Positions 43,152-52,177 are shown, counted from the first letter of the stretch. The stretch: 64,000 nt of DNA from Paracoccaceae bacterium (GCA_018222585.1 JAAFAB010000003.1:437781-501780), one strand, 5' to 3'. The notes: generated from the sequence alone by a model not told the origin. Program-made: numbers and translations.

Positions 43152-44665
43152 GCCGCGCGGCCGGTGGCGCGGGGGGGCTTGCCGTCCTCGCGCTGCTGGT
43201 GCTGCCGCTGGCCGTGATCTTCCTGCAGGCGGGCGAGGGGCGACTGCCCGGCCCGGCCGAATATGCCGCGCTGCGTTTCACGCTGTGGCAGGCCGTGCTC
43301 TCGGCGGTGCTTTCCGTGCTGGCGGCGTTGCCGGTGGCCCGCGCGCTGGCACGGCGCCGCTTCCCGGGCCGGCGGCTGTTCGTCACCCTGACCGGGGCGC
43401 CCTTCCTGCTGCCCGTCGCCGTCGCGGTGCTGGGCCTGCTGGCGGTCTTCGGCGCGCGCGGCTGGGTCAATGACCTGCTGGGCGCGCTCGGCCTCGGGTC
43501 GATCCGCATCTACGGGCTGCACGGGGTCGTGCTGGCCCATGTCTTCTTCAACATGCCGCTGGCCACCCGGATGCTGCTGCAGGGCTGGCGCGCCATTCCG
43601 GCAGAGCGATTCCGTCTGGCGGCCACGCTGGACCTGCCGCCCGTCCAGGTGTTCCGCCTGCTGGAATGGCCGATGCTGCGCCAGGTGGTGCCGGGCGCCC
43701 TGGCGGCGATCTTCGCCATCTGCCTCAGCAGCTTCTCGGTGGCGCTGATCCTCGGCGGCGGGCCGCGCGCCACCACGCTTGAGCTGGCGATCTACCAGGC
43801 CTTCCTCTTCGACTTCGACCTCGGTCGCGCGGCCCTGCTGGCGCTGATGCAGTCGGGCGTCGTGGTGCTGGCGGCGCTGATCTCGCTGCGGCTGGCGCGG
43901 ATGGACGGCTCGGGCACCGGGCTGGGGCGCGAGATGCTGCGCTGGGATGCGCCCGGCGGCTGGCGGCGCGGGCTGGACGCCGCCTGGTTGCTGCTGGCCG
44001 GGCTGTTCCTGACGCTGCCGCTGCTGGCGCTGGTGCTGGACGGGCTCGGCGGGCTGGCGGACCTGCCGGCGCGGATCTGGCCCGCCATCGGCAATTCGCT
44101 GGGGGTCAGCCTCGGCTGCGCCCTCAGCACCGTGGGGCTGTCGCTGGCGCTTTCGGCGCCCATGGCGCGCTGGTCCGAGGGGCTGGGGCTGCTGCCGCTG
44201 GCCCTGTCGCCGCTGGTGCTGGGCACGGGCTATTTCCTGATCCTCAACCCGGTGATCGCGCCCGCGCGGCTGGCGCTGCCGGTGACGCTGGTGGTCAACA
44301 CGTTGATGGCACTGCCGTTCTGCCTGCGCCTGATCGCCCCCGCCTGGGCCCGGGCCGAGGCGGATCACGGACGGCTGGCCTCGTCGCTGGGCCTCACCGG
44401 ACCGGCCCGCCTACGCTGGCTGCTGCTGCCCCGGATGCGCGGCGCCATCGGCTTTGGCGCGGGGATCGCGGCGGCGCTCTCGATGGGCGACCTCGGTGTG
44501 ATCACCCTCTTCGGCTCGCCCGAGCGCGAGACCCTGCCGCTGCTGATGTACCGCCTGCTGGGGGCCTATCGCACCGATGCGGCCTCGGGGGCGGCGCTGG
44601 TGCTGCTGGTGCTCTCCTTCACCGTCTTCTGGATCTTCGACCGGCTGGGAGGCCGCGATGCTTGA
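43127..44665 (+). CDS. thiP: Thiamine ABC transporter permease
   Basis: The 512-residue protein is a double permease: two halves of about six membrane segments each, each with an EAA-type coupling loop (GWRAIPAERFRLAATLDLP and ASSLGLTGPARLRWLLLP). This fused arrangement is characteristic of ThiP. The start overlaps thiB by 25 bases in another frame, and its end overlaps thiQ by eight, so the three subunits are translationally coupled. Confidence 0.93.
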   Translation: MAERAGPIGRAAGGAGGLAVLALLVLPLAVIFLQAGEGRLPGPAEYAALRFTLWQAVLSAVLSVLAALPVARALARRRFPGRRLFVTLTGAPFLLPVAVAVLGLLAVFGARGWVNDLLGALGLGSIRIYGLHGVVLAHVFFNMPLATRMLLQGWRAIPAERFRLAATLDLPPVQVFRLLEWPMLRQVVPGALAAIFAICLSSFSVALILGGGPRATTLELAIYQAFLFDFDLGRAALLALMQSGVVVLAALISLRLARMDGSGTGLGREMLRWDAPGGWRRGLDAAWLLLAGLFLTLPLLALVLDGLGGLADLPARIWPAIGNSLGVSLGCALSTVGLSLALSAPMARWSEGLGLLPLALSPLVLGTGYFLILNPVIAPARLALPVTLVVNTLMALPFCLRLIAPAWARAEADHGRLASSLGLTGPARLRWLLLPRMRGAIGFGAGIAAALSMGDLGVITLFGSPERETLPLLMYRLLGAYRTDAASGAALVLLVLSFTVFWIFDRLGGRDA

Positions 44666-45368
44666 GCTTGTGAACCTGACGCTGGAACAGGGCGACTTCC
44701 GGCTGGAGGCCGACTTTTCGCTGGCCGAGGGCGCCTCGGCGGCGCTGATCGGCCCGTCCGGCGCGGGCAAGTCGACGCTGCTGGCCGGGATCGCGGGCTT
44801 TCTGCCGCCCCGGGGCGGCCGGGTGCAGTGGCGCGGCGAGGACCTGACCGGGCTGGCACCGGGCAAGCGCCCCGTGGCGATGCTGTTCCAGGACGGCAAC
44901 CTGTTTCCGCATCTCGACATCAGCCGCAACGTCGCGCTCGGCATCTCGCCGCGCGGGCGGCTGAGCGCGGCGGACCAGGCCCGCGTCGCCCGGGCGCTGG
45001 AGCGGGTCGGGCTGGCAGGCTTCGGCACCCGCACTCCGGCAGAGCTGTCCGGCGGCCAGCAGAGCCGCGCGGCGCTGGCGCGGATCCTCGTGCAGGACCG
45101 CCCGCTGATGCTGCTGGACGAACCCTTCGCCGCCCTCGGCCCCGCCCTGCGCGCCGAGATGCTGCGCCTTGTCGCCGAGCTGCGTGCCGAAACCGGCGCC
45201 ACCCTGCTGATGGTCACCCATGATCCCCGCGACGCCGAACGCATCGCCGAGCAGATCGTGCTGGTGGCCGAGGGCCGCGCCGCGCCGCCCGCGCCGATGC
45301 GCGCCTTGCTGGACGATCCGCCGCCCGCATTGCGCGCCTATCTGGGCAGCGATGGTGACTTCGATTGA
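44658..45368 (+). CDS. thiQ: Thiamine ABC transporter ATP-binding protein
   Basis: The 236-residue ATPase has Walker A (GPSGAGKST), Q-loop (MLFQDGNLFPHL), signature (LSGGQQSRAALARI), Walker B (LMLLDEPFAALG) and the switch His (VTHDPRDAERIA). It is short and has no C-terminal regulatory domain, as in ThiQ. It completes the thiBPQ importer controlled by the TPP riboswitch. Confidence 0.94.
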   Translation: MLELVNLTLEQGDFRLEADFSLAEGASAALIGPSGAGKSTLLAGIAGFLPPRGGRVQWRGEDLTGLAPGKRPVAMLFQDGNLFPHLDISRNVALGISPRGRLSAADQARVARALERVGLAGFGTRTPAELSGGQQSRAALARILVQDRPLMLLDEPFAALGPALRAEMLRLVAELRAETGATLLMVTHDPRDAERIAEQIVLVAEGRAAPPAPMRALLDDPPPALRAYLGSDGDFD

Positions 45369-45400
45369 CCCCGCCCCGTACCGCGCCCTATCAAGACCGC

Positions 45401-46072
45401 ATGAGCTGGATCGGACAGGAACATGGCGAGGCCCGCTGCTGGGGTCCCGACGGCGTCACCCGCGACCGTGACTGCGCCCCCGAGGCGCGGATGATCGTCG
45501 GGGCGCCCAATGTGCCCGCCGACAGCCTGCCGGGCAACCTGCTGCCCGCGCAGCTGGCCCGTGCACCCGACGGCCTTCACCTGCCGCCGCTGGAGGATCT
45601 GCCCGCCCCGCAACGCCTGCGCCTGCTGGGCTTCCAGACCCTCAACCCCGACTGGGACGGCCTTGCGGTGATGCCCTGCGACAGCCGCACCTACTGGGCC
45701 ACCCTCTCGGCCGGAGAGCTGATCCACCTGCGGATCTCGGCCACCCCCGGGCTTGCCCGCGCGCTCGGCGCCGCCGAGGAGGTGCCGCAGGGGCTGGACG
45801 AGGCCATGGCCCGTGCCGAGGCGCTGCCCTTCGAGCTGGCCCGCGCCGGCAACAGGGCCGAGGTGCTGGGCCTTCTGCTGGGCGCCGAGATGGCGGGCTC
45901 GAAAAGCCTCTGGCTGGGGCAGCAGGCGGTGCTGATCGGGCAGGGCGCCATGGCGCGCGCCTATCTCTCGGCGTTGCAGGGCCTCTACGTGCCGGTGACC
46001 GAGACCTCGGAAGACGCCGTGCTGCGCGAAGGCTTCCGGGCGCTGGCGAAGAAGTTCGTCGCCCCGGTCTAG
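45401..46072 (+). CDS. Short, divergent DgoK-like (2-dehydro-3-deoxygalactonokinase family) protein
   Basis: The 223-residue protein resembles the C-terminal two thirds of DgoK-family sugar-acid kinases: FDGVLCLPG-like WDGLAVMPCD, ATLSAGELIHLRISATPG and GLLLGAEMAGSKSLWLGQQAVLIG. The N-terminal ATPase-like half is greatly shortened (the usual DWGTT start is missing) and the usual PGTHTKW reads PCDSRTYW. Kinase activity is doubtful. It starts 33 bases after thiQ and may belong to the thiamine operon. The DgoK assignment is by eye and moderate. Confidence 0.5.
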   Translation: MSWIGQEHGEARCWGPDGVTRDRDCAPEARMIVGAPNVPADSLPGNLLPAQLARAPDGLHLPPLEDLPAPQRLRLLGFQTLNPDWDGLAVMPCDSRTYWATLSAGELIHLRISATPGLARALGAAEEVPQGLDEAMARAEALPFELARAGNRAEVLGLLLGAEMAGSKSLWLGQQAVLIGQGAMARAYLSALQGLYVPVTETSEDAVLREGFRALAKKFVAPV

Positions 46073-46188
46073 GGCGCTTCCCCCAGATTTTTTGACCCTT
46101 TGGTCGGCTTTCCGCCGGGCCTGCCCTGCTGGCGGCTTGCGTGACAGGGGGCGGCATGGGATTGTCGCGGCAAGTTCAGGAGAGCGCC

Positions 46189-47187
46189 ATGCAGACCGAG
46201 ACCGCCGCCACGGCCCAGCTTCCCCAGACCATCGCCGAGCCCCATGAGCCCCGCAATCCGGGCATGGAGCTGGACATGGACTGGGTCATGACCGCCCGCG
46301 CCAACCGTTCCGCCATCGAGCGCCGCGCCGCGACGCTGCCGGGGCGGCGCTCGGTCAAGAAGGACTACCAGGCGGCCTGGCTGGCCCGCGCGATTTCCTG
46401 CATCGACCTGACGACGCTGGCCGGTGACGATACCGAGGGCCGCGTCCGGCGTCTTTGCGCCAAGGCCCGCCAGCCGGTGCGCGCCGACCTGCTGGAAGCG
46501 CTTGGCCTGCCCGGTCTGACCACCGGTGCGGTCTGCGTCTATCACGACATGGTGGAAACCGCCGTCGGCGCGCTGAAGGGCTCGGGCATTCCCGTGGCGG
46601 CTGTCTCCACCGGCTTCCCGGCGGGTCTGTCGCCCTTTCCCCTGCGCCTGGCCGAGATCGGCGAAAGCGTGAAGGCCGGGGCCGAGGAGATCGACATCGT
46701 GATCACCCGCCGCCACGTGCTGCAAGGCAACTGGCAGGCGCTTTACGATGAGATGAGGGCCTTCCGCGCCGCCTGTGGCGAGGCCCACGTGAAGGCGATC
46801 CTGGCGACCGGAGAGCTGGGGACGCTGCAGAACGTGGCGAAAGCCTCGCTGGTCTGCATGATGGCGGGGGCGGATTTCATCAAGACCTCGACCGGGAAAG
46901 AAAGCGTCAATGCCACGCTGCCGGTGTCGCTGGTGATGATCCGCGCCATCCGCGACTACCACCAGCGCACCGGGGTCCGCGTCGGCTACAAGCCTGCGGG
47001 CGGGATCTCCAAGGCGAAGGATGCGCTGGTCTACCTGAGCCTGATCAAGGAAGAGCTGGGCGACCGCTGGCTGCGCCCTGACCTCTTCCGCTTCGGCGCC
47101 TCCTCGCTTCTGGGGGACATCGAGCGGCAGCTGGAACACCATGTGACCGGCGCCTATTCGGCGTCCTGGCGCCATGCGGCGGGGTAG
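46189..47187 (+). CDS. deoC: Deoxyribose-phosphate aldolase
   Basis: DeoC splits 2-deoxyribose-5-phosphate into glyceraldehyde-3-phosphate and acetaldehyde. The 332-residue protein (with a ~60-residue N-terminal extension as in long-type DeoC) contains CIDLTTLAGDD, the nucleophile segment GADFIKTSTGK and the second lysine in GYKPAGGISKAKD. The ATG at 46189 has AGGAG upstream; 46141 is an alternative. It precedes the ALDH16-type gene, which would oxidise the acetaldehyde. Confidence 0.93.
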   Translation: MQTETAATAQLPQTIAEPHEPRNPGMELDMDWVMTARANRSAIERRAATLPGRRSVKKDYQAAWLARAISCIDLTTLAGDDTEGRVRRLCAKARQPVRADLLEALGLPGLTTGAVCVYHDMVETAVGALKGSGIPVAAVSTGFPAGLSPFPLRLAEIGESVKAGAEEIDIVITRRHVLQGNWQALYDEMRAFRAACGEAHVKAILATGELGTLQNVAKASLVCMMAGADFIKTSTGKESVNATLPVSLVMIRAIRDYHQRTGVRVGYKPAGGISKAKDALVYLSLIKEELGDRWLRPDLFRFGASSLLGDIERQLEHHVTGAYSASWRHAAG

Positions 47188-47192
47188 CAAGA

Positions 47193-47216
47193 TGAGTATT
47201 TTTAGCCTGGTGATGA
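47193..47216 (+). repeat. Intergenic repeat, family 1, short copy D
   Basis: Only the GAGTATTTTTAGCC and TGGTGATG parts are present, without the GC-rich palindrome. It lies between deoC and the ALDH gene. Confidence 0.6.
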
Positions 47217-47235
47217 ACTTGGGTGGGGCAAAACG

Positions 47236-49560
47236 ATGAGCGTCAAGGATATCTACGAGAGCATGGAGTATGGCCCCGCCCCCGAGGCCGCCGGAGACGC
47301 CCTGGCCTGGGTCGTCGATCAGGGCAGCCGGTTCGGGCATTTCATCGACGGCGCTTTCACCAGGCCGGGTGAGACCTTCGAGACCACCAGCCCCGCCTCG
47401 GGCGAGGTGCTGGCCGAGATCTCTCAGGCCAGTTCCGCCGATATCGACGCCGCCGTCGCGGCGGCGCGGGCGGCGCAGGGCAAGTGGGAGAAGCTGGGCG
47501 GCAAGGGCCGGGCGCGGTATCTCTATGCGCTGGCGCGGCTGGTTCAGAAGCACTCCCGCCTGTTCGCGGTGCTGGAAACGCTGGACTCCGGCAAGCCGAT
47601 CCGCGAGGCGCGCGATATCGACGTGCCGCTGGTGGCGCGGCATTTCTACTATCACGCCGGCATGGCCCAGCTGATGGAGGCCGAGCTGCCGGGCCGCGCC
47701 GCCATCGGGGTCTGCGGCCAGGTGATCCCCTGGAACTTCCCGCTGCTGATGCTGGCCTGGAAGGTCGCGCCTGCGCTGGCCATGGGCAATACCGTGGTGC
47801 TGAAGCCTGCCGAGTGGACCTCGCTGACCGCGCTGCTGTTCGCCGATATCTGCCGTCAGGCCGGGCTGCCTGCGGGCGTGGTGAACATCGTCACCGGCGA
47901 TGGTGCCGTTGGCGCGGAGCTGGTCGCCCATGAGGGGATCGACAAGGTGGCCTTCACCGGCTCGACCGAAGTGGGCCGCAAGATCCGCGCCGCGACGGCG
48001 GGTCAGGGCAAGGCCCTGACGCTGGAGCTGGGCGGCAAGTCGCCCTTCGTGGTCTTCGAGGATGCCGATCTGGATTCGGCGGTCGAGGGTCTGGTCGATG
48101 CGATCTGGTTCAACGGCGGGCAGGTCTGCTGCGCAGGCTCCCGCCTGCTGGTGCAGGAGGGGGTGGCGGAGCGTTTCCACGCCAAGCTGAAGGCGCGAAT
48201 GAAGTCCCTGCGCGTCGGCGATCCGCTGGACAAGTGCATCGACGTGGGCGCCATCGTCCACCCCGAGCAGCTGGCGCGGATCAAGGCGCTGGTCGCAGAG
48301 ACCGATGGCGAGGTCTTCCAGACCGCCGCGCCCGAGGGCTGCTTTTACCCCCCGACCCTGATCGAGGGGCTGCACACCGCCGACAAGCTGATGCAGGAAG
48401 AAATCTTCGGCCCGGTTCTGGTGTCCTCGACCTTCCGCACCCCTGCCGAGGCGGTGCAGCTGGCGAACAACACCCGTTACGGGCTGGCGGCGAGCGTCTG
48501 GAGCGAGAACATCAACGTCGCGCTCGACGTGGCGCCGAAGCTGGTGGCCGGGGTCGTCTGGATCAACGGCACCAACATGTTCGACGCCGCCGCCGGGTTC
48601 GGTGGCGTGCGCGAAAGCGGCTTTGGCCGGGAAGGTGGCTGGGAGGGGCTTCAGGCCTATACCAGGCCCGCGGCCAAGGCGAAGGCGCTGAAGCTGAAGG
48701 CGCCCGAGGTCGGCGCGCCGGAGCTGCCCGAAGGGCTGGACCGCACCGCCAAGCTTTATGTCGGCGGCAAGCAGGCGCGGCCCGATGGTGGCTATACCCG
48801 CACCGTCTGGGGCAAGTCCGGCAAGGCCATCGGCCAGGTCGGCATCGCCAACCGCAAGGACCTGCGCAACGCGGTCGAGGCGGCGCGCGGGGCCGCTGGC
48901 TGGTCCGGTGCCACGGCGCATAACCGGGCGCAGGTGATCTACTACATCGCCGAGAACCTTGAAGCGCGGGCCGGGGAATTCGCCGCCCGCATCGACGCGG
49001 TCACCGGCAAGGGTGGCAAGGCAGAGGTCGAGGCGGCGGTCAGCCGGTTGTTCAGCTACGCCGCCTGGGCCGACAAGTTCGGCGGCGATCTGCGGCAGGT
49101 GCCGATGCGCGGCATGGCCATGGCCGTGCGGGAACCCGTCGGTGTGATCGGCGCGCTCTGCCCCGAGGAGGCGCCCCTGCTGGGCCTGATCTCGGTCATG
49201 GCGCCGGCGATTGCCATGGGCAACCGGGTGGTGCTGGTGCCGGGGCAGGCGGGGGCGCTCTCGGCCACCGACCTCTACCAGGTGCTGGATACCTCGGATC
49301 TGCCGGGTGGGGTGGTCAACATCCTGACCGGCGACCCCGCCGAGCTGGCCCCGGTGATGGCCAAGCACCTGGATATCGACGCGGTCTGGAGCTTCTCTGC
49401 CGCCGACATCAGCGAAGTGATCGAGCGCGAGAGCGCCGGCAATCTCAAGCGCACCTGGGTCAACAACGGCCTGGGGCGTGACTGGGAGCAGGCCGAGGGC
49501 CGTGAGTTCCTGGAGCAGGCGACCGAGGTCAAGACCGTCTGGGTGCCCTATGGCGCCTGA
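47236..49560 (+). CDS. ALDH16-type double-domain aldehyde dehydrogenase
   Basis: The 774-residue protein contains a complete aldehyde dehydrogenase domain (about 1-480) with PWNFPLLMLAWK, the general-base segment LTLELGGKSP (E264) and the nucleophile in NGGQVCCAGSR (C298). It is followed by a second, partial domain (about 500-774) that keeps the NAD-domain look (GVIGALCPEEAPLL, GGVVNILTGDP) but lacks a catalytic Cys. This is the ALDH16 architecture known from bacteria such as Loktanella. It lies 48 bases after deoC, so the likely substrate is acetaldehyde or another aldehyde of nucleoside breakdown. Confidence 0.88.
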   Translation: MSVKDIYESMEYGPAPEAAGDALAWVVDQGSRFGHFIDGAFTRPGETFETTSPASGEVLAEISQASSADIDAAVAAARAAQGKWEKLGGKGRARYLYALARLVQKHSRLFAVLETLDSGKPIREARDIDVPLVARHFYYHAGMAQLMEAELPGRAAIGVCGQVIPWNFPLLMLAWKVAPALAMGNTVVLKPAEWTSLTALLFADICRQAGLPAGVVNIVTGDGAVGAELVAHEGIDKVAFTGSTEVGRKIRAATAGQGKALTLELGGKSPFVVFEDADLDSAVEGLVDAIWFNGGQVCCAGSRLLVQEGVAERFHAKLKARMKSLRVGDPLDKCIDVGAIVHPEQLARIKALVAETDGEVFQTAAPEGCFYPPTLIEGLHTADKLMQEEIFGPVLVSSTFRTPAEAVQLANNTRYGLAASVWSENINVALDVAPKLVAGVVWINGTNMFDAAAGFGGVRESGFGREGGWEGLQAYTRPAAKAKALKLKAPEVGAPELPEGLDRTAKLYVGGKQARPDGGYTRTVWGKSGKAIGQVGIANRKDLRNAVEAARGAAGWSGATAHNRAQVIYYIAENLEARAGEFAARIDAVTGKGGKAEVEAAVSRLFSYAAWADKFGGDLRQVPMRGMAMAVREPVGVIGALCPEEAPLLGLISVMAPAIAMGNRVVLVPGQAGALSATDLYQVLDTSDLPGGVVNILTGDPAELAPVMAKHLDIDAVWSFSAADISEVIERESAGNLKRTWVNNGLGRDWEQAEGREFLEQATEVKTVWVPYGA

Positions 49561-49575
49561 TACGGGGCCTGAGTT

Positions 49576-50067
49576 TCAGAGCTTCTTGAAATAGCGCGCG
49601 AGGGGCCAGGGCTGAAAGCCCCGGCCCTCGTAGGCCTTTCGCGCCGGGGTGTGGCCGCTGTCGAGCAGGGTTTCGACCATGACCATGGCGAAGCCCCCGG
49701 CGCGCAGCTTGGTCTCGGCGAACTCCATCAGCGCGGTGCCGATGCCCTGCCGTTGATGGTCGGGATCGACGGCCAGCAGGTGGATCTCTCCCATCCGGTC
49801 CTCGGGGTGCAGGCGCAGGCAGAGCACCCCTGCGGGCCGGTCGCCGTCAAAGGCCAGCCAGCAGGCTTCGGGGGCGAGGTCCAGCAGCTCGGCGATATCG
49901 CTGGCCTGTCGCGCCTGCCAGCCCTCGGGATAGAAGCTGTCATAAACGAAGCCCGGCACCTCGGCGCGGGTGACGGGCATGATATCGTCCCAGGCGCGGC
50001 GGACCAGGTCCAGCACGGCGGCGCGCTGTGCCGGATCATAGGGCCGGATGCCGTCGGAGGGCGTCAC
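49576..50067 (-). CDS. GNAT-family N-acetyltransferase
   Basis: The 163-residue protein has the GNAT acetyl-CoA motif: LLAVDPDHQRQGIGTALMEFAE (Q/RxxGxG/A) and ends with NxGF-like ARKAYEGRGFQPW. The acceptor substrate is unknown. It overlaps the upstream aldose-epimerase-like gene by four bases (ATGA), so they are coupled. Confidence 0.83.
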   Translation of the reverse strand: MTPSDGIRPYDPAQRAAVLDLVRRAWDDIMPVTRAEVPGFVYDSFYPEGWQARQASDIAELLDLAPEACWLAFDGDRPAGVLCLRLHPEDRMGEIHLLAVDPDHQRQGIGTALMEFAETKLRAGGFAMVMVETLLDSGHTPARKAYEGRGFQPWPLARYFKKL

Positions 50068-50936
50068 AGGACGCTGACCGACCAGGCGAAATGCGCCACC
50101 TCTCCGGGGGCGAGGATGATCGACAGCGGGCGTTCCGCGATTTCGGGGCCGGCGCCTTGCCGGGCGGCGACGCCGTGCCAGGGCTCGACGCAGATGAAGG
50201 GCGCGCCGGGCTTTGTCCAGATGCCGAGGGCGGGCAGGTTGTCGAAGCGGAATTTCAGCCGGGGGGCCTTGGTGCCGGGGGCCTCGTAGGTCAGCGCCTC
50301 GCCGGTGCCCTCCAGGAAGACCAGCGCGTCCTTGGCAAACAGCTCGGGCTGCATCACCAGCCGCCCCTTGTCGAAGGGCGAGGGCAGGGTCTGCGGCGCC
50401 AGCAGCGCCTCGTCGTCGATGGCATGGCGGACCGGCTCGGCACCATTGGCCAGGGTGATCACATGCTCTGCCCCCTCGGCGCCGGGCAGGGGCCAGTTGA
50501 AGGCGGGGTGAAAGCCCAGGCCGAAGGGCATCGGCTGGCTGTCCATGTTGCGCACCGAGGCCGAAGCGGCCAGCGTGGCGCCCGACAGCGCATGGCTCAG
50601 CGTCAGTTCAAAGGCGCGGGGATAGACGGCGCGGGTCTCATCGCTGTCGCGCAACACATGGGTGCAGGCGCTTTCGGTCCGGCTTTCCAGCCGCCAGGGC
50701 AGCTTGCGGGCGAAACCGTGCTGGGGCATCGGCGCCTCGTGGCTGCCGACCGAGACCCGGTCGCCCGGCGCGCGGCCGACGATGGGGAACAGCAGCGGCG
50801 AGCGGCCCGACCAATGCGCCGGGTCGCCATGCCACAGAAGCTCTCCGCGGCCATGGGTCAGGCTTTGCAATTCCGCCCCCAGGTCCGAGATCCGGGCCGA
50901 GAGCTGATCGTTGGAAATCGTGATGTCCGAGGTCAT
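50064..50936 (-). CDS. Aldose 1-epimerase-family (galactose mutarotase-like) protein
   Basis: The 290-residue beta-sandwich protein carries RSPLLFPIVGR, the catalytic-site LGFHPAFNWPL and CVEPWHGV, placing it in the YeaD-like/GalM superfamily. Typical members interconvert anomers of hexoses or hexose phosphates; the true substrate is unclear. The ATG at 50936 (GGGAGAGG upstream) is chosen over 51002. Confidence 0.82.
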   Translation of the reverse strand: MTSDITISNDQLSARISDLGAELQSLTHGRGELLWHGDPAHWSGRSPLLFPIVGRAPGDRVSVGSHEAPMPQHGFARKLPWRLESRTESACTHVLRDSDETRAVYPRAFELTLSHALSGATLAASASVRNMDSQPMPFGLGFHPAFNWPLPGAEGAEHVITLANGAEPVRHAIDDEALLAPQTLPSPFDKGRLVMQPELFAKDALVFLEGTGEALTYEAPGTKAPRLKFRFDNLPALGIWTKPGAPFICVEPWHGVAARQGAGPEIAERPLSIILAPGEVAHFAWSVSVL

Positions 50937-51048
50937 GACCTCTCCCTGCAATGCTTGGGTGCGCTTGCAGAGAGGGATAGGGCGCGGGAGGCTGTCCGGC
51001 AATGGCCCCGGCGGGAAGACGCCGCCGGGGTCGATAATTTCACATGGA

Positions 51049-51372
51049 TTACATCTCGATCGGCACGATCGGGGTCACCTCGACCTCGCCGCCGCCCGCG
51101 ATCATCGGGTTGCCCTCGGCCAGGGCGCAGGCCTCTTCGATGCTTTCGCATTCGACGATGGAATAGCCCATGATCGGCAGCGCATTGCCGCCTTCCCGGG
51201 CGCCCCTGGCGTCCACCGTCCAGCTCTTGCCGACGGGGTTGCCGGGGTCGACCATCTTCGGGCCGACCTTTTCCATCCAGGCGCCCCAGGCGGCCATGGC
51301 CTTTTCGCCCTCTTCCGGGGTCGAAGGCACCTGGCTGGTTTCGGCCTTGTAGATATAGAGATACTTGGTCAT
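51049..51372 (-). CDS. YCII/DGPF-domain protein
   Basis: The 107-residue protein resembles YCII-related proteins (KYLYIYKAETSQVPSTPEE, GYSIVECESIEEACALAEGNPMI, EVTPIVPIEM), a ferredoxin-like fold. In alphaproteobacteria it often accompanies ArsR plus AHSA1 genes. Its start overlaps the AHSA1 stop by four bases. Function is unknown; some relatives bind small ligands. It is the last gene of a three-gene operon. Confidence 0.82.
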   Translation of the reverse strand: MTKYLYIYKAETSQVPSTPEEGEKAMAAWGAWMEKVGPKMVDPGNPVGKSWTVDARGAREGGNALPIMGYSIVECESIEEACALAEGNPMIAGGGEVEVTPIVPIEM

Positions 51373-51851
51373 TTCGCGGTCTCCGTTTGCGGTCCGAGGA
51401 TGAAGTAATCGAGGCTGCGCAGGGTCGAGAGCCAGCCGCGGCTGTGGCTCTGCGCCGAGTCGAGGTCGGGCAGGGCGACATGGGTCAGGGTCAGCCGGGC
51501 GCCGCTTGCGGTTTCTTCGACGGTGAAGGTGACGTGGCTTTCGGCGCCGCGCTTGCCGTCCGGCCCGTGCCAGCCCCAGGTGAAGGCGACACGGCCTTTG
51601 CCGTCGGTGGGCGGGCTGACCGAGGTCACCTCGCCCGACAGCACGAAGGGGTCGCCGCTTTCCTTGCCGATCATGGTGCAGGACCAGGGGCCGTTGCGGC
51701 TGAAGTCGGGGCTGTCGTCGCCGATGTAGAGGCCCTCGGGGCCGAACCACTGGATCAGCTGGCGCGGTTCGGTGACGGCGCGCCAGAGGCGGGTCAGCGT
51801 CACCGGATAGTCGCGGATCAGCTCCAGTTCATGTGTTTCGCTGTCCTTCAT
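51369..51851 (-). CDS. SRPBCC (AHSA1-like) domain protein
   Basis: The 160-residue protein has the START-like/AHSA1 pattern: LELIRDYPVTLTRLWRAVTEPRQLIQWFGPEG near the start, then VTFTVEETASGARLTLTH and a closing long helix (DSAQSHSRGWLSTLRSLDYFI). It forms a hydrophobic-cavity fold that binds a lipophilic ligand, with unknown partner. It overlaps arsR by four bases. Confidence 0.88.
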   Translation of the reverse strand: MKDSETHELELIRDYPVTLTRLWRAVTEPRQLIQWFGPEGLYIGDDSPDFSRNGPWSCTMIGKESGDPFVLSGEVTSVSPPTDGKGRVAFTWGWHGPDGKRGAESHVTFTVEETASGARLTLTHVALPDLDSAQSHSRGWLSTLRSLDYFILGPQTETAK

Positions 51852-52177
51852 TCGTCCTCCTCCGGGTCGAGCGCCAGAAGGGTGTCGAGCCTGTGCAGGC
51901 TGCCCTCCCAGAAGGCGCGGCGGTCGAGGGTCCAGCCGTGGATGCGGGCCAGGGCCTCGGGGTTGGCGCTGTAGTAGCGGTGCGTGCCCGCGACGCGCTG
52001 GCGGATCAGCCCGGCGTTGCGCAGCACTTTCAGGTGGCGCGAGATCGCGGGGGCCGAGATATCGGCCTCGTCCGAGAGCGTCCCGGCGGGCAGCTCGCCG
52101 CGCTGGATGAGTTTTTCCAGAAGCGAGAGACGGGTGGCATCGGCGAGGGCGGCGAAGGTGGCGGGCAGGTCGGTCAT
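51848..52177 (-). CDS. ArsR-family regulator
   Basis: The 109-residue winged-helix protein has LADATRLSLLEKLIQRGELPAGTL, ISAPAISRHLKVLRNAGLI and RQRVAGTHRYYSANPEALAR. It lacks the metal-binding cysteine motif ELCVCDL, so metal sensing is unlikely. It is first in the arsR-AHSA1-YCII operon and presumably autoregulates. The promoter should lie in 52178-52230, which is AT-rich. Confidence 0.88.
   Translation of the reverse strand: MTDLPATFAALADATRLSLLEKLIQRGELPAGTLSDEADISAPAISRHLKVLRNAGLIRQRVAGTHRYYSANPEALARIHGWTLDRRAFWEGSLHRLDTLLALDPEEDE

Noticed and set aside
46069-49368. A 1,099-residue open frame on the minus strand
   Set aside because: It is antisense to deoC and the ALDH16 gene, which carry complete enzyme motifs. 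The antisense product has Gly/Arg/Gln/His-rich, unprotein-like composition caused by high GC.
51006-51030. Hairpin CCCCGGCGG/CCGCCGGGG as terminator of the arsR operon
   Set aside because: No T run follows on the minus strand, so I left it as an unassigned hairpin.
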